In this document: one piece after another, positions 1 to 7,701 of the stretch
Numbering within the stretch: position 1 is the stretch's first letter
Layout of the letters: each line of letters opens with the position of its first letter
Origin: Haemophilus haemolyticus
GTDB taxonomy: Bacteria; Pseudomonadota; Gammaproteobacteria; Enterobacterales; Pasteurellaceae
Length of the DNA stretch: 64,000 nucleotides
NCBI RefSeq assembly: GCF_003352385.1
Contig: NZ_CP031243.1
Location: forward strand, 1,714,501-1,778,500
Direction of reading: 5' to 3'
Made by a program: the position numbers and the translations under genes
Notes under the pieces: generated by a model
Databases searched by the model: none
The model's input: only the letters and a program-made list of their open reading frames with translations
Told to the model about the DNA's origin: nothing

Positions 1-196
1 TGCCTGAACCATTACGAATAAAGGATGTTTTCACATCATATTTTTCGCCAAATGCTTTTGTGGTGGTTTCGCACAAAATATTGGTTGCACTACAGTACAC
101 AACTAAACGACCTTTAGCGTTAGCAGAACCAGAAATAGCCAAGCCTGCAGCTAAAAGTGCGGCAGAAACAGAAAGAGAAATTTTGTTGAACTTCAT
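1..196 (-). CDS. afuA: AfuA-type periplasmic binding protein, N-terminal part (cut by window edge)
   Basis: The minus strand encodes about 65 N-terminal residues: a signal peptide (MKFNKISLSVSAALLAAGLA, cleavage near SANA-KG), then RLVVYCSATNILCETTTKAF and a KTSFIRNGSG segment. This is the start of a family 1 extracellular solute-binding protein of the AfuA/FbpA type. AAGGAG lies eight bases before the ATG. In Rd the gene beside udk is the afuA homologue. AfuA was first called a ferric-iron protein, but the Actinobacillus orthologue binds sugar phosphates, so hexose-phosphate uptake is the likelier role. It is transcribed divergently from udk, with a CRP-like site between them. The identity rests on a short N-terminus plus gene position. 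Confidence 0.75.
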   Translation of the reverse strand, partial: MKFNKISLSVSAALLAAGLAISGSANAKGRLVVYCSATNILCETTTKAFGEKYDVKTSFIRNGSG

Positions 197-254
197 AATA
201 AATACTCCTTATTGGATAGAATGGTACGAATCCTACGTGAAAAAGGCGAATAAT

Positions 255-274
255 ACCGTGATGAAGCTCACACT
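255..274. promoter_or_regulatory. Predicted CRP (CRP-N type) site between afuA and udk
   Basis: CGTGATGAAGCTCACA (257-272) matches TGTGA-N6-TCACA at 9 of 10 defined bases. Its centre lies about 68 bases upstream of the afuA ATG on the minus strand and about 98 bases from udk. cAMP-CRP control would suit a sugar-phosphate binding protein. Confidence 0.55.
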
Positions 275-362
275 TTTTAAAATTCAAGTAAAAAAATAAA
301 CGTGAAATTCACCGCACTTTTACTTATAATTGCCGAAATTTCCCTTACATCAAAATACGATT

Positions 363-1001
363 ATGTCAGATTCTTGTATCATCATCGCCATCACTGGCGC
401 GTCCGCATCAGGCAAAAGTTCTATCGCGTCTACCGTTCACAAAGAACTCTGTAATGAATTAGGCTGCCAAGAAATTGGGATTATTGCCGAAGACAGTTAC
501 TACAAAGATCAAAGCCATTTAGAAATGAGCGAACGCATAAAAACAAATTACGACCATCCAAGCTCAATGGATCGCGATTTGCTCATTCAACATTTAAAAG
601 ATTTAAAGTCAGGAAAAACGGTTGATGTACCTGTTTATAGCTATGTTGAGCATACTCGTACGGGTGAAACCACAACATTTACACCAAAACGTATTGTGAT
701 TTTAGAAGGGATTTTACTGCTTACTGATGAACGTGTTCGTCAACTTGCGGATATTTCCGTATTCGTGGACACGCCATTAGACATTTGTTTTATTCGTCGT
801 TTACAACGCGATATGGAAGAACGTGGTCGTTCCCTACAATCAGTTATTGATCAATATCGTGCAACCGTGCGTCCAATGTTCTTACAATTTATTGAGCCAT
901 CTAAACAATATGCGGATATTGTTATTCCTCGTGGTGGTAAAAACCGCATTGCAATCAATATGTTAAAAGCTCAAATCCTTCATTTATTGAATCAAAAATA
1001 G
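363..1001 (+). CDS. udk: Uridine kinase
   Basis: 212 residues, the family's usual length. It phosphorylates uridine and cytidine to UMP and CMP using GTP or ATP in cytosolic pyrimidine salvage. The Walker A motif GASASGKS spans residues 12-19. The central [17 protein letters not shown] and [10 protein letters not shown] blocks and the C-terminal [20 protein letters not shown] block are typical of bacterial Udk. An upstream TTG in frame at 330 would add eleven residues unlike the family, so ATG 363 was chosen. It heads a tight rightward run udk-dcd-asmA-like-sotB, with only eight bases to dcd, suggesting co-transcription of two pyrimidine genes. Confidence 0.95.
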   Translation: MSDSCIIIAITGASASGKSSIASTVHKELCNELGCQEIGIIAEDSYYKDQSHLEMSERIKTNYDHPSSMDRDLLIQHLKDLKSGKTVDVPVYSYVEHTRTGETTTFTPKRIVILEGILLLTDERVRQLADISVFVDTPLDICFIRRLQRDMEERGRSLQSVIDQYRATVRPMFLQFIEPSKQYADIVIPRGGKNRIAINMLKAQILHLLNQK

Positions 1002-1009
1002 GAAATCTT

Positions 1010-1597
1010 ATGCGTCTTTGCGATACTGATATTGAACGCTATCTCGATGATGGCATTATTTCTTTAACTCCTCGTCCAAATAATGACAAAATCAACGGTG
1101 CGACGATTGATGTTCGCTTAGGTAATTCTTTCCGCGTATTTCGTGAGCATTCGGCGCCTTTCATTGATTTAAGCGGACCGAAAGAAGAAGTCTCCGCCCA
1201 GCTTGAATCGGTAATGAGCGATGAAATTATTGTGCCTGAAGGCGAAGCATTTTTCTTGCATCCTGGTACTTTAGCGTTAGCAACCACACTTGAATCCGTG
1301 AAATTGCCCGCCAATATTATCGGTTGGTTAGATGGCCGCTCTTCTTTAGCGCGTTTAGGCTTAATGGTGCACGTCACAGCACACCGAATTGATCCAGGTT
1401 GGGAAGGAAAAATCGTGTTGGAATTTTATAATTCAGGGAAATTACCATTAGCATTACGCCCCAATATGGTGATTGGTGCATTAAGCTTTGAAATATTAAG
1501 TGGCGAAGCGAAGCGACCATACAGTAGCCGCAAAGATGCAAAATATAAAAATCAACAAAGTGCGGTTGCGAGTCGTATTGACGAAGACAAGGAATAA
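1010..1597 (+). CDS. dcd: dCTP deaminase
   Basis: 195 residues (E. coli enzyme about 193). It deaminates dCTP to dUTP, the main source of dUMP for thymidylate synthesis in gamma-proteobacteria. Family signatures are present: the N-terminal [25 protein letters not shown], the nucleotide-binding [10 protein letters not shown], and [13 protein letters not shown] with the following LEFYN carrying the catalytic glutamate. AGGAAA precedes the ATG. An exact uptake sequence lies inside the 3' end at 1558-1566. Three bases separate it from the downstream AsmA-like gene, so the two are likely translationally linked. Confidence 0.95.
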   Translation: MRLCDTDIERYLDDGIISLTPRPNNDKINGATIDVRLGNSFRVFREHSAPFIDLSGPKEEVSAQLESVMSDEIIVPEGEAFFLHPGTLALATTLESVKLPANIIGWLDGRSSLARLGLMVHVTAHRIDPGWEGKIVLEFYNSGKLPLALRPNMVIGALSFEILSGEAKRPYSSRKDAKYKNQQSAVASRIDEDKE

Positions 1598-1600
1598 TCG

Positions 1601-2776
1601 ATGAAAAAGTTCGCGCTTGGCGTAGGGATCGTCGCTTTGGCGATCTTTTCTTTTTTGTATATCCAACTTTATCGAGTACAAAGTGCCATCGGTGAACAAC
1701 TAGCACAACAAAATATTGCGGTTCAATCAGTCAATTTATCTCTATTTCCACCCGCACTTTCTCTTAAAAATATAAAAACTACGCAATTTTCAGCTCAAAA
1801 ATTTGAAGCCAAACTTAGTTTTTTGCCTCTTTTGTATGGCAACACAGCACTTCATTCACTGAATATTCAACAGCTCAAATTAACTCAAAACACACAAAAT
1901 CCTGCCAATGTATCGATAGAGGTTTCGCCTTTTTCTTTAAAACAGCTTTTATCAAAAAAAGTAATATTGAATGGCGAAAACCATATTCACATTGAATTTA
2001 ATAAGCCTATTTATGGAAAAACAAAAACTTTCCATTTTTCTTTCCACAAAGCAAATTTAGACTTCTCAACATCAGAATCAGCCCTACTTCAATTTGTAGA
2101 TGCAAACCTAAATAATCAGCCTATAGGTTATATTGAAACTCACACAGCCCACCAACAAATAGTGACTTATATAAAACCACAATGCGATAACGATTGTTTA
2201 GCAGTATTGAAATATCAACAAATAGATAATCAAAGTGCGGTAAATTTTTCAGGCAAATATTTCCCTGTTAAACGCTTATTAACACTATTAAACATGCCCG
2301 AAATATTAAGTGGACACGCAGATTTTAATATTGATTTCACATTTTTACATTCACAACTTATTCAAGGAAAGTTAAATATCCTCGCTCAAAATGGCGAAAT
2401 TCTTGGCGTAAATTTATTGGATATGGTCAGCCAATATCTCCCAATCAATTACAACGGTGATCTGTTACAAAACAAAGAATTAAACACTCGCTTTGAACAA
2501 TTTTACTTACAATTATTTCTCCAACAGAATCAATTTATTGCTGAAAAAATCGAATTAAAAACACCCGCACTTTTGGGGCAAGGGAAAGGCATCATTGATT
2601 TAAACCGAATGGAATGCAATGTGGATATTAATTTAAATTCTACCAATCAACGCTATCAAAATTTGACACTACCAATCAATTTTTTTGGTAACTGCAGTTC
2701 ACCACAATATAAAATTAATTTTACGAAGAAATTCCGCCATCAATTAATTGATGCGATTAAAGAAAAGTTACGTTAA
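1601..2776 (+). CDS. AsmA-family-like inner-membrane anchored protein
   Basis: 391 residues with one N-terminal membrane helix (KKFALGVGIVALAIFSFLYI) and a long periplasmic part rich in beta-strand-like alternating sequence. The pattern LFPPALSLKNIKT near the N-terminus and a C-terminal lipid-transfer-like repeat end (RYQNLTLPINFFGNCSSPQYKI) resemble AsmA/YhjG-type proteins, which act in envelope phospholipid homeostasis. It corresponds in position to Rd HI0134. The stop overlaps the start of sotB by one base (TAATG), so the two are translationally coupled. An uptake sequence lies at 2233-2241. Function is inferred from family and topology only. Confidence 0.7.
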   Translation: MKKFALGVGIVALAIFSFLYIQLYRVQSAIGEQLAQQNIAVQSVNLSLFPPALSLKNIKTTQFSAQKFEAKLSFLPLLYGNTALHSLNIQQLKLTQNTQNPANVSIEVSPFSLKQLLSKKVILNGENHIHIEFNKPIYGKTKTFHFSFHKANLDFSTSESALLQFVDANLNNQPIGYIETHTAHQQIVTYIKPQCDNDCLAVLKYQQIDNQSAVNFSGKYFPVKRLLTLLNMPEILSGHADFNIDFTFLHSQLIQGKLNILAQNGEILGVNLLDMVSQYLPINYNGDLLQNKELNTRFEQFYLQLFLQQNQFIAEKIELKTPALLGQGKGIIDLNRMECNVDINLNSTNQRYQNLTLPINFFGNCSSPQYKINFTKKFRHQLIDAIKEKLR

Positions 2777-3966
2777 TGTCGTTATATTTAAAAGCTGAAA
2801 AAATCCAATCATGGCGCGTGCTTATTATGGCTTGCGCAGGATTTATTTTTAATACTACAGAATTCGTGCCAGTCGCAATGTTAAGTGACATCGCTCAAAG
2901 TTTTGATATGCAAACCGCCGATACCGGTTTAATGATGACAGTTTATGCTTGGACGGTGCTAATTATGTCTTTACCAGCCATGCTTGCCACAGGCAATATG
3001 GAACGTAAAAGTCTGCTTATTAAGCTTTTCATTATATTTATTGTTGGGCATATTTTATCGGTCATTGCATGGAATTTCTGGATATTACTTCTCGCTCGAA
3101 TGTGTATTGCATTAGCACATTCGGTGTTTTGGTCAATTACTGCCTCACTTGTGATGCGCATCGCACCTAAACACAAGAAAACTCAAGCATTAGGAATGCT
3201 CGCTATTGGCACCGCACTTGCCACCATCTTAGGCTTACCGATTGGACGAATTGTCGGACAGCTCGTCGGTTGGCGTGTCACTTTTGGCATTATTGCGGTA
3301 CTGGCATTATCCATCATGTTTTTAATTATTCGATTATTACCAAATTTACCCAGTAAAAATGCTGGTTCGATTGCAAGTTTACCCTTGCTTGCTAAACGTC
3401 CATTATTACTTTGGCTTTATGTAACAACGGCAATCGTCATTTCAGCACACTTTACCGCTTATACTTATATCGAACCATTCATGATTGATGTGGGGCACTT
3501 GGATCCAAATTTTGCCACGGCGGTATTATTAGTTTTTGGTTTCTCAGGTATTGCCGCAAGTCTATTATTTAACAGATTCTACCGACTTGCTCCCACAAAA
3601 TTTATTGTTGTTTCAATGAGTTTATTGATATTCTCCCTTTTACTACTCCTCTTTTCGACCGAAACAATGATAGCAATGTTCAGCCTTGTGTTTATTTGGG
3701 GGATTGGCATTTCTTGTATCGGACTATCGCTACAAATGCGCGTACTAAAACTTGCGCCAGATGCAACCGATGTTGCCACGGCTATTTACTCGGGCATTTT
3801 CAATGCAGGAATTGGCGCAGGCGCATTATTTGGCAATCTTGCGACAACCTATTTAGGATTAAACGAAATTGGTTATACGGGCGCAGCATTAGGTTTAATC
3901 GGTTTCATCATTTTTATTACAACGCACTTAAAATATCGCCATACCTTTCTTCTGCAAAACAAATAA
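2776..3966 (+). CDS. sotB: MFS sugar-efflux-type transporter (SotB/YdeA family)
   Basis: 396 residues, about twelve hydrophobic membrane helices, the size of DHA1-family major facilitators. The N-terminal segment FIFNTTEFVPVAMLSDIAQSF and the motif GLPIGRIVGQLVGWRVTF (helix 5, motif C-like) are characteristic of the SotB/YdeA sugar efflux group, which exports arabinose or IPTG in E. coli; the physiological substrate is uncertain. It overlaps the AsmA-like gene by one base and ends the udk-dcd run. An inverted pair of uptake sequences serving as a terminator follows. It carries an internal uptake sequence at 3211-3219. Confidence 0.85.
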   Translation: MSLYLKAEKIQSWRVLIMACAGFIFNTTEFVPVAMLSDIAQSFDMQTADTGLMMTVYAWTVLIMSLPAMLATGNMERKSLLIKLFIIFIVGHILSVIAWNFWILLLARMCIALAHSVFWSITASLVMRIAPKHKKTQALGMLAIGTALATILGLPIGRIVGQLVGWRVTFGIIAVLALSIMFLIIRLLPNLPSKNAGSIASLPLLAKRPLLLWLYVTTAIVISAHFTAYTYIEPFMIDVGHLDPNFATAVLLVFGFSGIAASLLFNRFYRLAPTKFIVVSMSLLIFSLLLLLFSTETMIAMFSLVFIWGIGISCIGLSLQMRVLKLAPDATDVATAIYSGIFNAGIGAGALFGNLATTYLGLNEIGYTGAALGLIGFIIFITTHLKYRHTFLLQNK

Positions 3967-3971
3967 AAAAA

Positions 3972-4015
3972 TAACCGCACTTTAGTTCTCCAAAAGAGTT
4001 CTAAAAGTGCGGTTA
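3972..4015. terminator. Bidirectional terminator made of two inverted uptake sequences
   Basis: TAACCGCACTTT (3972-3983) pairs with AAAGTGCGGTTA (4004-4015) across a 20-base loop that itself contains AGTTCT/AGAGTTCT-type pairing. It sits between the convergent sotB and der genes. Both arms hold the full 9-base uptake core. Confidence 0.75.
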
Positions 4016-4044
4016 AATCTTGCTAAGTTTTATTTATCTCACAT

Positions 4045-5556
4045 TTAACGTTTCGCTTTCTTAATAAACTTCATCAAACGTTTACGTTTACGCAATTGGT
4101 TCGGAGTGAGTTTATTTTTGCGTCCTGCAAATGGGTTTGAGCCTTCTTGGAAAAGCAGACGAATCGGTGAACCAATAATTTTCAAACTCTTACGATAATA
4201 ATTAGATAAATAACGTTTATAAGAATCCGGTAATTTATCCATTTGGTTACCATGAACCACTATAATCGGCGGATTATAACCACCTGGATGAGCATATTTT
4301 AATTTAATTCGACGACCGCCAATCATTGGTGGTTGGTGCTCATCGGTTGCCATTTGCAAAATACGAGTTAAAAGCGAGGTGGTCATTTTTTGAGTCGCAC
4401 AAGCATACGCTTCTTTAATCGAATCAAAAAGATTACCCACACCACTGCCGTGCAACGCAGAAATAAAATGCACGCGAGCAAAATCAATAAAATCTAAACG
4501 ACGATCAAGCTCAGATTTAACCCGGTCTTTCACATCTTGATCTAAACTATCCCATTTATTCACAACGATCACTAAAGAACGACCTGCATTTAAAATAAAG
4601 CCGAGCAAAGATAAATCCTGATCAGAAATGTTCTCTCTTGCATCAATAGTCAGCAATACAACATTAGCATCTTGAATCGCTTGCAAGGTTTTAATCACAG
4701 AGAATTTTTCCACTGCCAAATGCACCTTACCACGCTTACGCACACCAGCCGTATCAATTAACGTATATTGCTGCCCATCACGCTCCATTGGGATATAAAT
4801 ACTATCGCGTGTCGTGCCTGGCATATCGTAAACCACCACACGGTCTTCCCCTAAAATACGATTGGTTAAAGTGGATTTACCCACATTTGGACGACCAACA
4901 ATGGCAATCTTAATATTTTTATCTTGCTCTTCTTCCGATTCCTCTAACGCCTCATCAAGTAAGGCTGTATCTTCTTCTGAATCAAAATCGAATTCTTGTT
5001 CCCATTCGTCTTGTTCTTCCTCAGAAGTGCGGTCATTTTCATCAGAGTTTTCCATTTGTTCCGCAAAAGGCGCAAGTACTTGTTCCATTAACTGAGTGAC
5101 ACCACGGCCTTGTGAAGCAGCGATTTGCTCAATTTCCCCTAAGCCTAATTGATAAAATTCAGCACAATGAGAATCCGCATCGATGCCATCGGTTTTATTT
5201 GCCACCACCACAGTAATTTTGTTTTGACGTTGACGTAAGTAATTCGCAATACCAATATCAGCTGCCGTTAAACCCGCCCTAGCATCCACAAGGAAAAGAA
5301 CAATATCGGCTTCATCAATAGCAAGCAAAGATTGCTCCGCCATTTTTTCTTCTACGCCTTCTTCGGTTCCATCAATACCGCCAGTATCAATAACAATGAA
5401 CTCATAGCCAGCAATATAAGCATGGCCGTATTTTCTATCACGAGTTAAACCAGGAAAATCAGCGACTAACGCATCTCTTGTACGAGTAAGGCGATTAAAT
5501 AATGTGGATTTTCCCACATTCGGGCGACCAACAAGGGCCACAACTGGAGTTGCCAT
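4045..5556 (-). CDS. der: Ribosome-assembly GTPase Der (EngA)
   Basis: 503 residues with the two tandem G domains that define Der. The first P-loop GRPNVGKS is at residues 10-17 with DTGG and NKTD; the second GRPNVGKS is at about 218-225 with DTAG and NKWD. A C-terminal KH-like domain (about 390-490) ends in a lysine/arginine-rich tail. Between the G domains is a strongly acidic linker ([18 protein letters not shown] region) containing an uptake sequence. Der acts in 50S subunit maturation and is essential. It is transcribed alone, convergent with sotB, and its promoter must lie in 5557-5640. Confidence 0.96.
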   Translation of the reverse strand: MATPVVALVGRPNVGKSTLFNRLTRTRDALVADFPGLTRDRKYGHAYIAGYEFIVIDTGGIDGTEEGVEEKMAEQSLLAIDEADIVLFLVDARAGLTAADIGIANYLRQRQNKITVVVANKTDGIDADSHCAEFYQLGLGEIEQIAASQGRGVTQLMEQVLAPFAEQMENSDENDRTSEEEQDEWEQEFDFDSEEDTALLDEALEESEEEQDKNIKIAIVGRPNVGKSTLTNRILGEDRVVVYDMPGTTRDSIYIPMERDGQQYTLIDTAGVRKRGKVHLAVEKFSVIKTLQAIQDANVVLLTIDARENISDQDLSLLGFILNAGRSLVIVVNKWDSLDQDVKDRVKSELDRRLDFIDFARVHFISALHGSGVGNLFDSIKEAYACATQKMTTSLLTRILQMATDEHQPPMIGGRRIKLKYAHPGGYNPPIIVVHGNQMDKLPDSYKRYLSNYYRKSLKIIGSPIRLLFQEGSNPFAGRKNKLTPNQLRKRKRLMKFIKKAKR

Positions 5557-5633
5557 AAAAAATCTCTTATTTTGTCAAAAATGGCGGCTATTATATCGGA
5601 AGTTAAAGGATTGGTAAAAAATGATTTCAACAA

Positions 5634-5671
5634 GGAAAAGAAAAAGCCACAGGATACAATCCTATGGCTTT
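5634..5671 (-). terminator. Rho-independent terminator, leftward
   Basis: AAAGCCACAGGAT (5643-5655) pairs with ATCCTATGGCTTT (5659-5671), one mismatch, loop of three. On the minus strand it is followed by TTTTTCTTTT. No leftward protein gene ends here, so it most simply ends the predicted antisense RNA that starts near 5878. Confidence 0.7.
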
Positions 5672-5681
5672 CTAAACACTG

Positions 5682-5710
5682 TTTATTTATCTATAACTTA
5701 ACGTTATAAT
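5682..5710 (+). promoter_or_regulatory. Predicted promoter of the ibs-like toxin mRNA
   Basis: A perfect TATAAT (5705-5710) is preceded at 17 bases by a weak -35 (TTTATT, 5682-5687). Transcription would begin near 5717, giving a leader of about 65 bases containing two strong hairpins: a 12-bp stem at 5714-5725/5733-5744 and GTTGCG/CGCAAC at 5746-5763. Confidence 0.5.
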
Positions 5711-5782
5711 AATCTCGCTTTCAAGGAGTCAGCTTGAAAGCGAGTGTTGCGCTTTTTCGCAACGTTTGAAGAGGATAAGAAA

Positions 5783-5842
5783 ATGATTAAACTCATTATC
5801 CTTGTTGTCGTTTTATTATTAGTGAGCCACCCCGCTTACTAA
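5783..5842 (+). CDS. Ibs-like type I toxin peptide (19 aa)
   Basis: The ORF ATG...TAA encodes MIKLIILVVVLLLVSHPAY. It has the same length as E. coli IbsC, which I recall as MMRLVIILIVLLLISFSAY: 10 of 19 positions are identical, the others are conservative, and the hydrophobic core and AY end are kept. Ibs peptides insert into and depolarise the inner membrane when overproduced. The start has GAGGATAAGAAA upstream. The ORF lies between a plus-strand TATAAT and a hairpin terminator (5855-5880), and a strong promoter on the other strand would make an antisense RNA across it. It is too short for ordinary gene calling. Confidence 0.72.
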   Translation: MIKLIILVVVLLLVSHPAY

Positions 5843-5854
5843 TAAGACAACATA

Positions 5855-5881
5855 CTAGGGAGTAGCAGCTCCCTAGTTCTT
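5855..5881 (+). terminator. Terminator of the ibs-like mRNA
   Basis: CTAGGGAG (5855-5862), six-base loop, CTCCCTAG (5869-5876), then TTCTT. It is a perfect 8-bp stem 12 bases after the toxin stop codon. Read leftward it would be the 5' hairpin of the antisense RNA. Confidence 0.65.
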
Positions 5882-5884
5882 CAA

Positions 5885-5913
5885 ATCTTAAAAGTTTACT
5901 TTATTTTTGTCAA
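5885..5913 (-). promoter_or_regulatory. Strong sigma-70 promoter for the antisense RNA
   Basis: On the minus strand TTGACA (5913-5908) is followed after exactly 17 bases by TAAGAT (5890-5885). The perfect -35 and ideal spacing make this one of the best promoter matches in the window, stronger than that of the toxin ORF, as expected for an antitoxin RNA. Confidence 0.65.
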
Positions 5914-5934
5914 GGATGAAGCAAATTTCAGATA

Positions 5935-5957
5935 CAAAAAAAGCACCGTTAGGTGCT
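5935..5957 (-). terminator. Terminator of the tRNA-Asp transcript
   Basis: AGCACC (5942-5947) and GGTGCT (5952-5957) form a stem with a GTTA loop. On the minus strand seven T residues follow (5941-5935). It lies 19 bases downstream of the second tRNA-Asp. Confidence 0.8.
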
Positions 5958-5975
5958 ATCTTTATTTATCTTAAT

Positions 5976-6052
5976 TGGCGGAATGGACGGGACTCGAACC
6001 CGCGACCCCCTGCGTGACAGGCAGGTATTCTAACCAGCTGAACTACCACTCC
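5976..6052 (-). tRNA. tRNA-Asp (GTC), copy 2 in transcript order
   Basis: A 77-base cloverleaf on the minus strand starts GGAGTGGTAGTTCAG, has anticodon stem-loop CCTGCCTGTCACGCAGG (anticodon GTC), a TTCGAGTC T-loop and an encoded CCA end. The acceptor stem GGAGTGG/CCATTCC pairs with one G-T. It is identical in sequence to the upstream copy; the two share one promoter and terminator. Confidence 0.97.
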
Positions 6053-6075
6053 GAGATAAGACATTAATTTTAAAT

Positions 6076-6152
6076 TGGCGGAATGGACGGGACTCGAACC
6101 CGCGACCCCCTGCGTGACAGGCAGGTATTCTAACCAGCTGAACTACCACTCC
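6076..6152 (-). tRNA. tRNA-Asp (GTC), copy 1 in transcript order
   Basis: Same 77-base sequence as the copy at 5976-6052: acceptor stem, GTC anticodon and encoded CCA intact. The promoter lies immediately upstream at 6195-6167, and 23 bases separate the two genes. Confidence 0.97.
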
Positions 6153-6166
6153 GCTAAGTGGTGCGT

Positions 6167-6195
6167 ATCATAATGACGAACATAAATCTCGTCAA
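6167..6195 (-). promoter_or_regulatory. Promoter of the tRNA-Asp pair
   Basis: On the minus strand TTGACG (6195-6190), a 17-base spacer, then TATGAT (6172-6167), followed by a GC-rich discriminator (ACGCACC) typical of stringently controlled stable-RNA promoters. Predicted start near 6160. Confidence 0.8.
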
Positions 6196-6239
6196 TCTTT
6201 TTTTATTAAATTTTACTTACCTGCTTAAATTCCAAACGA

Positions 6240-7010
6240 TTAATGCACATTATCATTGCCAAAGCGTTTATCCCAAAGGCAATTATTTCCACTTTTTTTA
6301 TTAATCATCTTTAATAATTCTAAATGCGCTTGTAGCTCATCATCAGTAGGTTGAAGTAATTTTAAATTGTGCGCAAAATCCACCGCACTTTTTATTTCTT
6401 CCGCCGCTTTTTCTTGTACAACATGGATAACTTCAGACTCAACAGATTCTTCTTCATCGAATAAATTTGTTTGCCCCCCCGTCATCATCAAATAAACATC
6501 CGCTAAGATCTCGGCATCCAGTAACGCACCGTGTAAAGTACGTTTGCTATTATCAATACCTAAACGATCACAAAGTGCGTCCAAATTATTACGTTTTCCA
6601 GGATACATCTGACGCGCCATTTGTAGCGTATCTGTCACCAAACAAATATCGGTTGTTTTCACATTAAGGTTGAGTTTACGAAATTCATAATCCATAAATC
6701 CAACGTCAAAAGGGGCATTGTGAATAAGCAATTCCGCACCATTAATATAATCCAAAAAATCTTGGGCAACTTCTTTAAATTCAGGTTTATCCGCTAACAT
6801 TTCATCAGTAATACCATGAACTTTAATCGCATCAGGATCAACGGGGCGATCTGGCTTAATGTAAATATGGAAATTATTACCTGTGTAACGACGATTTATT
6901 AATTCAACTGCACCAATTTCAATAATACAGTGTCCTTCATAATGCGCGCCAAGCTGATTCATACCTGTAGTTTCAGTATCTAATACAATTTGGCGATTGG
7001 GATTAATCAT
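6240..7010 (-). CDS. dnaQ: DNA polymerase III epsilon subunit (3'-5' proofreading exonuclease)
   Basis: 256 residues (E. coli 243). DEDDh exonuclease motifs are present: D11-T-E13 (Exo I), HNAPFDVGF near 97 (Exo II) and HGALLDAE near 158-165 (Exo III). The QTNLF motif just after the exonuclease core is the clamp-binding site. The remaining C-terminus binds the alpha polymerase subunit. The gene contains a run of seven G (plus-strand C run 6474-6480) immediately before the clamp motif; slippage there would produce an exonuclease core without clamp or polymerase binding. It is divergent from rnhA, an arrangement also known in E. coli. An uptake sequence lies at 6382-6390. Confidence 0.96.
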   Translation of the reverse strand: MINPNRQIVLDTETTGMNQLGAHYEGHCIIEIGAVELINRRYTGNNFHIYIKPDRPVDPDAIKVHGITDEMLADKPEFKEVAQDFLDYINGAELLIHNAPFDVGFMDYEFRKLNLNVKTTDICLVTDTLQMARQMYPGKRNNLDALCDRLGIDNSKRTLHGALLDAEILADVYLMMTGGQTNLFDEEESVESEVIHVVQEKAAEEIKSAVDFAHNLKLLQPTDDELQAHLELLKMINKKSGNNCLWDKRFGNDNVH

Positions 7011-7070
7011 TTGTTCAACCTATCTCTTTCCATTAAAATACTTGTCATTCTACACAACAACCTTTTTGTT

Positions 7071-7535
7071 ATGCAAAAACAGATTGAAATTTTTACTGAT
7101 GGATCTTGCTTAGGTAATCCCGGTGCAGGCGGAATTGGCGCCGTATTACGTTATAAACAACATGAAAAAATGCTCTCCAAAGGCTATTTTAAAACCACCA
7201 ATAATCGAATGGAATTACGTGCTGTCATTGAAGCATTAAATGCATTAAAAGAACCTTGCTTGATCACGCTTTATAGTGATAGCCAATATATGAAAAATGG
7301 CATAACAAAATGGATCTTTAACTGGAAAAAAAATAATTGGAAAGCAAGTTCTGGAAAGCCTGTAAAAAACCAAGATTTATGGATAGCCTTAGATGAATCC
7401 ATCCAACGTCATAAAATTAATTGGCAATGGGTAAAAGGTCATGCAGGACACAGAGAAAATGAAATGTGCGATGAATTAGCTAGAAAAGGAGCTGAAAATC
7501 CGACATCGGAAGATATGGGGTATTTTGAAGAATAA
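7071..7535 (+). CDS. rnhA: Ribonuclease HI
   Basis: 154 residues, the normal length. It cleaves the RNA strand of RNA-DNA hybrids (R-loops, lagging-strand primers). The catalytic acidic residues D10, E48 and D70 are in register with E. coli RNase HI, and the [18 protein letters not shown] segment holds the active-site histidine and fourth aspartate. An in-frame TTG at 6990 would extend the protein into dnaQ's start region with unrelated sequence; ATG 7071 gives the exact family N-terminus. It is transcribed away from dnaQ, with 60 bases between the two starts. Confidence 0.96.
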   Translation: MQKQIEIFTDGSCLGNPGAGGIGAVLRYKQHEKMLSKGYFKTTNNRMELRAVIEALNALKEPCLITLYSDSQYMKNGITKWIFNWKKNNWKASSGKPVKNQDLWIALDESIQRHKINWQWVKGHAGHRENEMCDELARKGAENPTSEDMGYFEE

Positions 7536-7542
7536 AACATAC

Positions 7543-7570
7543 TTGATTTTTTTCATAAAATGACTATATT
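7543..7570 (+). promoter_or_regulatory. Predicted promoter of the small RNA / DUF3800 transcript
   Basis: TTGATT (7543-7548), 16 bases, TATATT (7565-7570). It begins eight bases after the rnhA stop, and the predicted start near 7577 coincides with the first base of the closing stem of the RNA element. Confidence 0.5.
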
Positions 7571-7576
7571 AGCAAA

Positions 7577-7686
7577 AGAGTTAGGAGTGCTGGACTTTAT
7601 AATATGCAGAACGCTGAGCGATTGACTCACCTAACTCACCGAATTTAACCCAATAGATTATTTTTATAATTTATTGGGTTTTTTTA
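7577..7686 (+). ncRNA. Unidentified structured RNA ending in a terminator, upstream of the DUF3800 gene
   Basis: GAGTTAGG (7578-7585) pairs perfectly with CCTAACTC (7630-7637), closing a 44-base region in which CTG, CAG and CTG segments can form two mutually exclusive small hairpins. Ten bases later a long stem (AACCCAATA, 7647-7655, with TATTGGGTT, 7672-7680, extended by ATTAT/ATAAT) is followed by seven T. The DUF3800 ribosome-binding site starts right after the T-run. It could be an independent sRNA, a terminator-controlled leader (attenuator or riboswitch), or an RNA antitoxin. I recognise no known RNA family. Confidence 0.6.
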
Positions 7687-7701
7687 AGGAAAAATTTATT
7701 T

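Larger units (their letters stand above)
5636..5878 (-). ncRNA. Predicted Sib-like antisense RNA covering the ibs-like ORF
   Basis: A strong minus-strand promoter (TTGACA, 17 bases, TAAGAT at 5913-5885) faces left and would start an RNA near 5878. This RNA is fully complementary to the 19-codon ORF at 5783-5842 and its leader, and would end at the hairpin/T-tract terminator 5671-5634, about 240 nt. This is the arrangement of E. coli Sib RNAs, which repress the Ibs toxins by base pairing. The RNA contains the complementary forms of the 5855-5876, 5746-5763 and 5714-5744 hairpins. An earlier end near 5714 is possible. It is predicted from sequence only. Confidence 0.6.

Noticed and set aside
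60..299. 79-codon plus-strand ORF at the window start
   Set aside because: It is antisense to the afuA signal peptide region, has no ribosome site and no recognisable product.
330..362. Extended uridine kinase from TTG 330
   Set aside because: The extra eleven residues are not family-like and an uptake sequence and spacer lie just upstream; ATG 363 gives the normal 212-residue protein.
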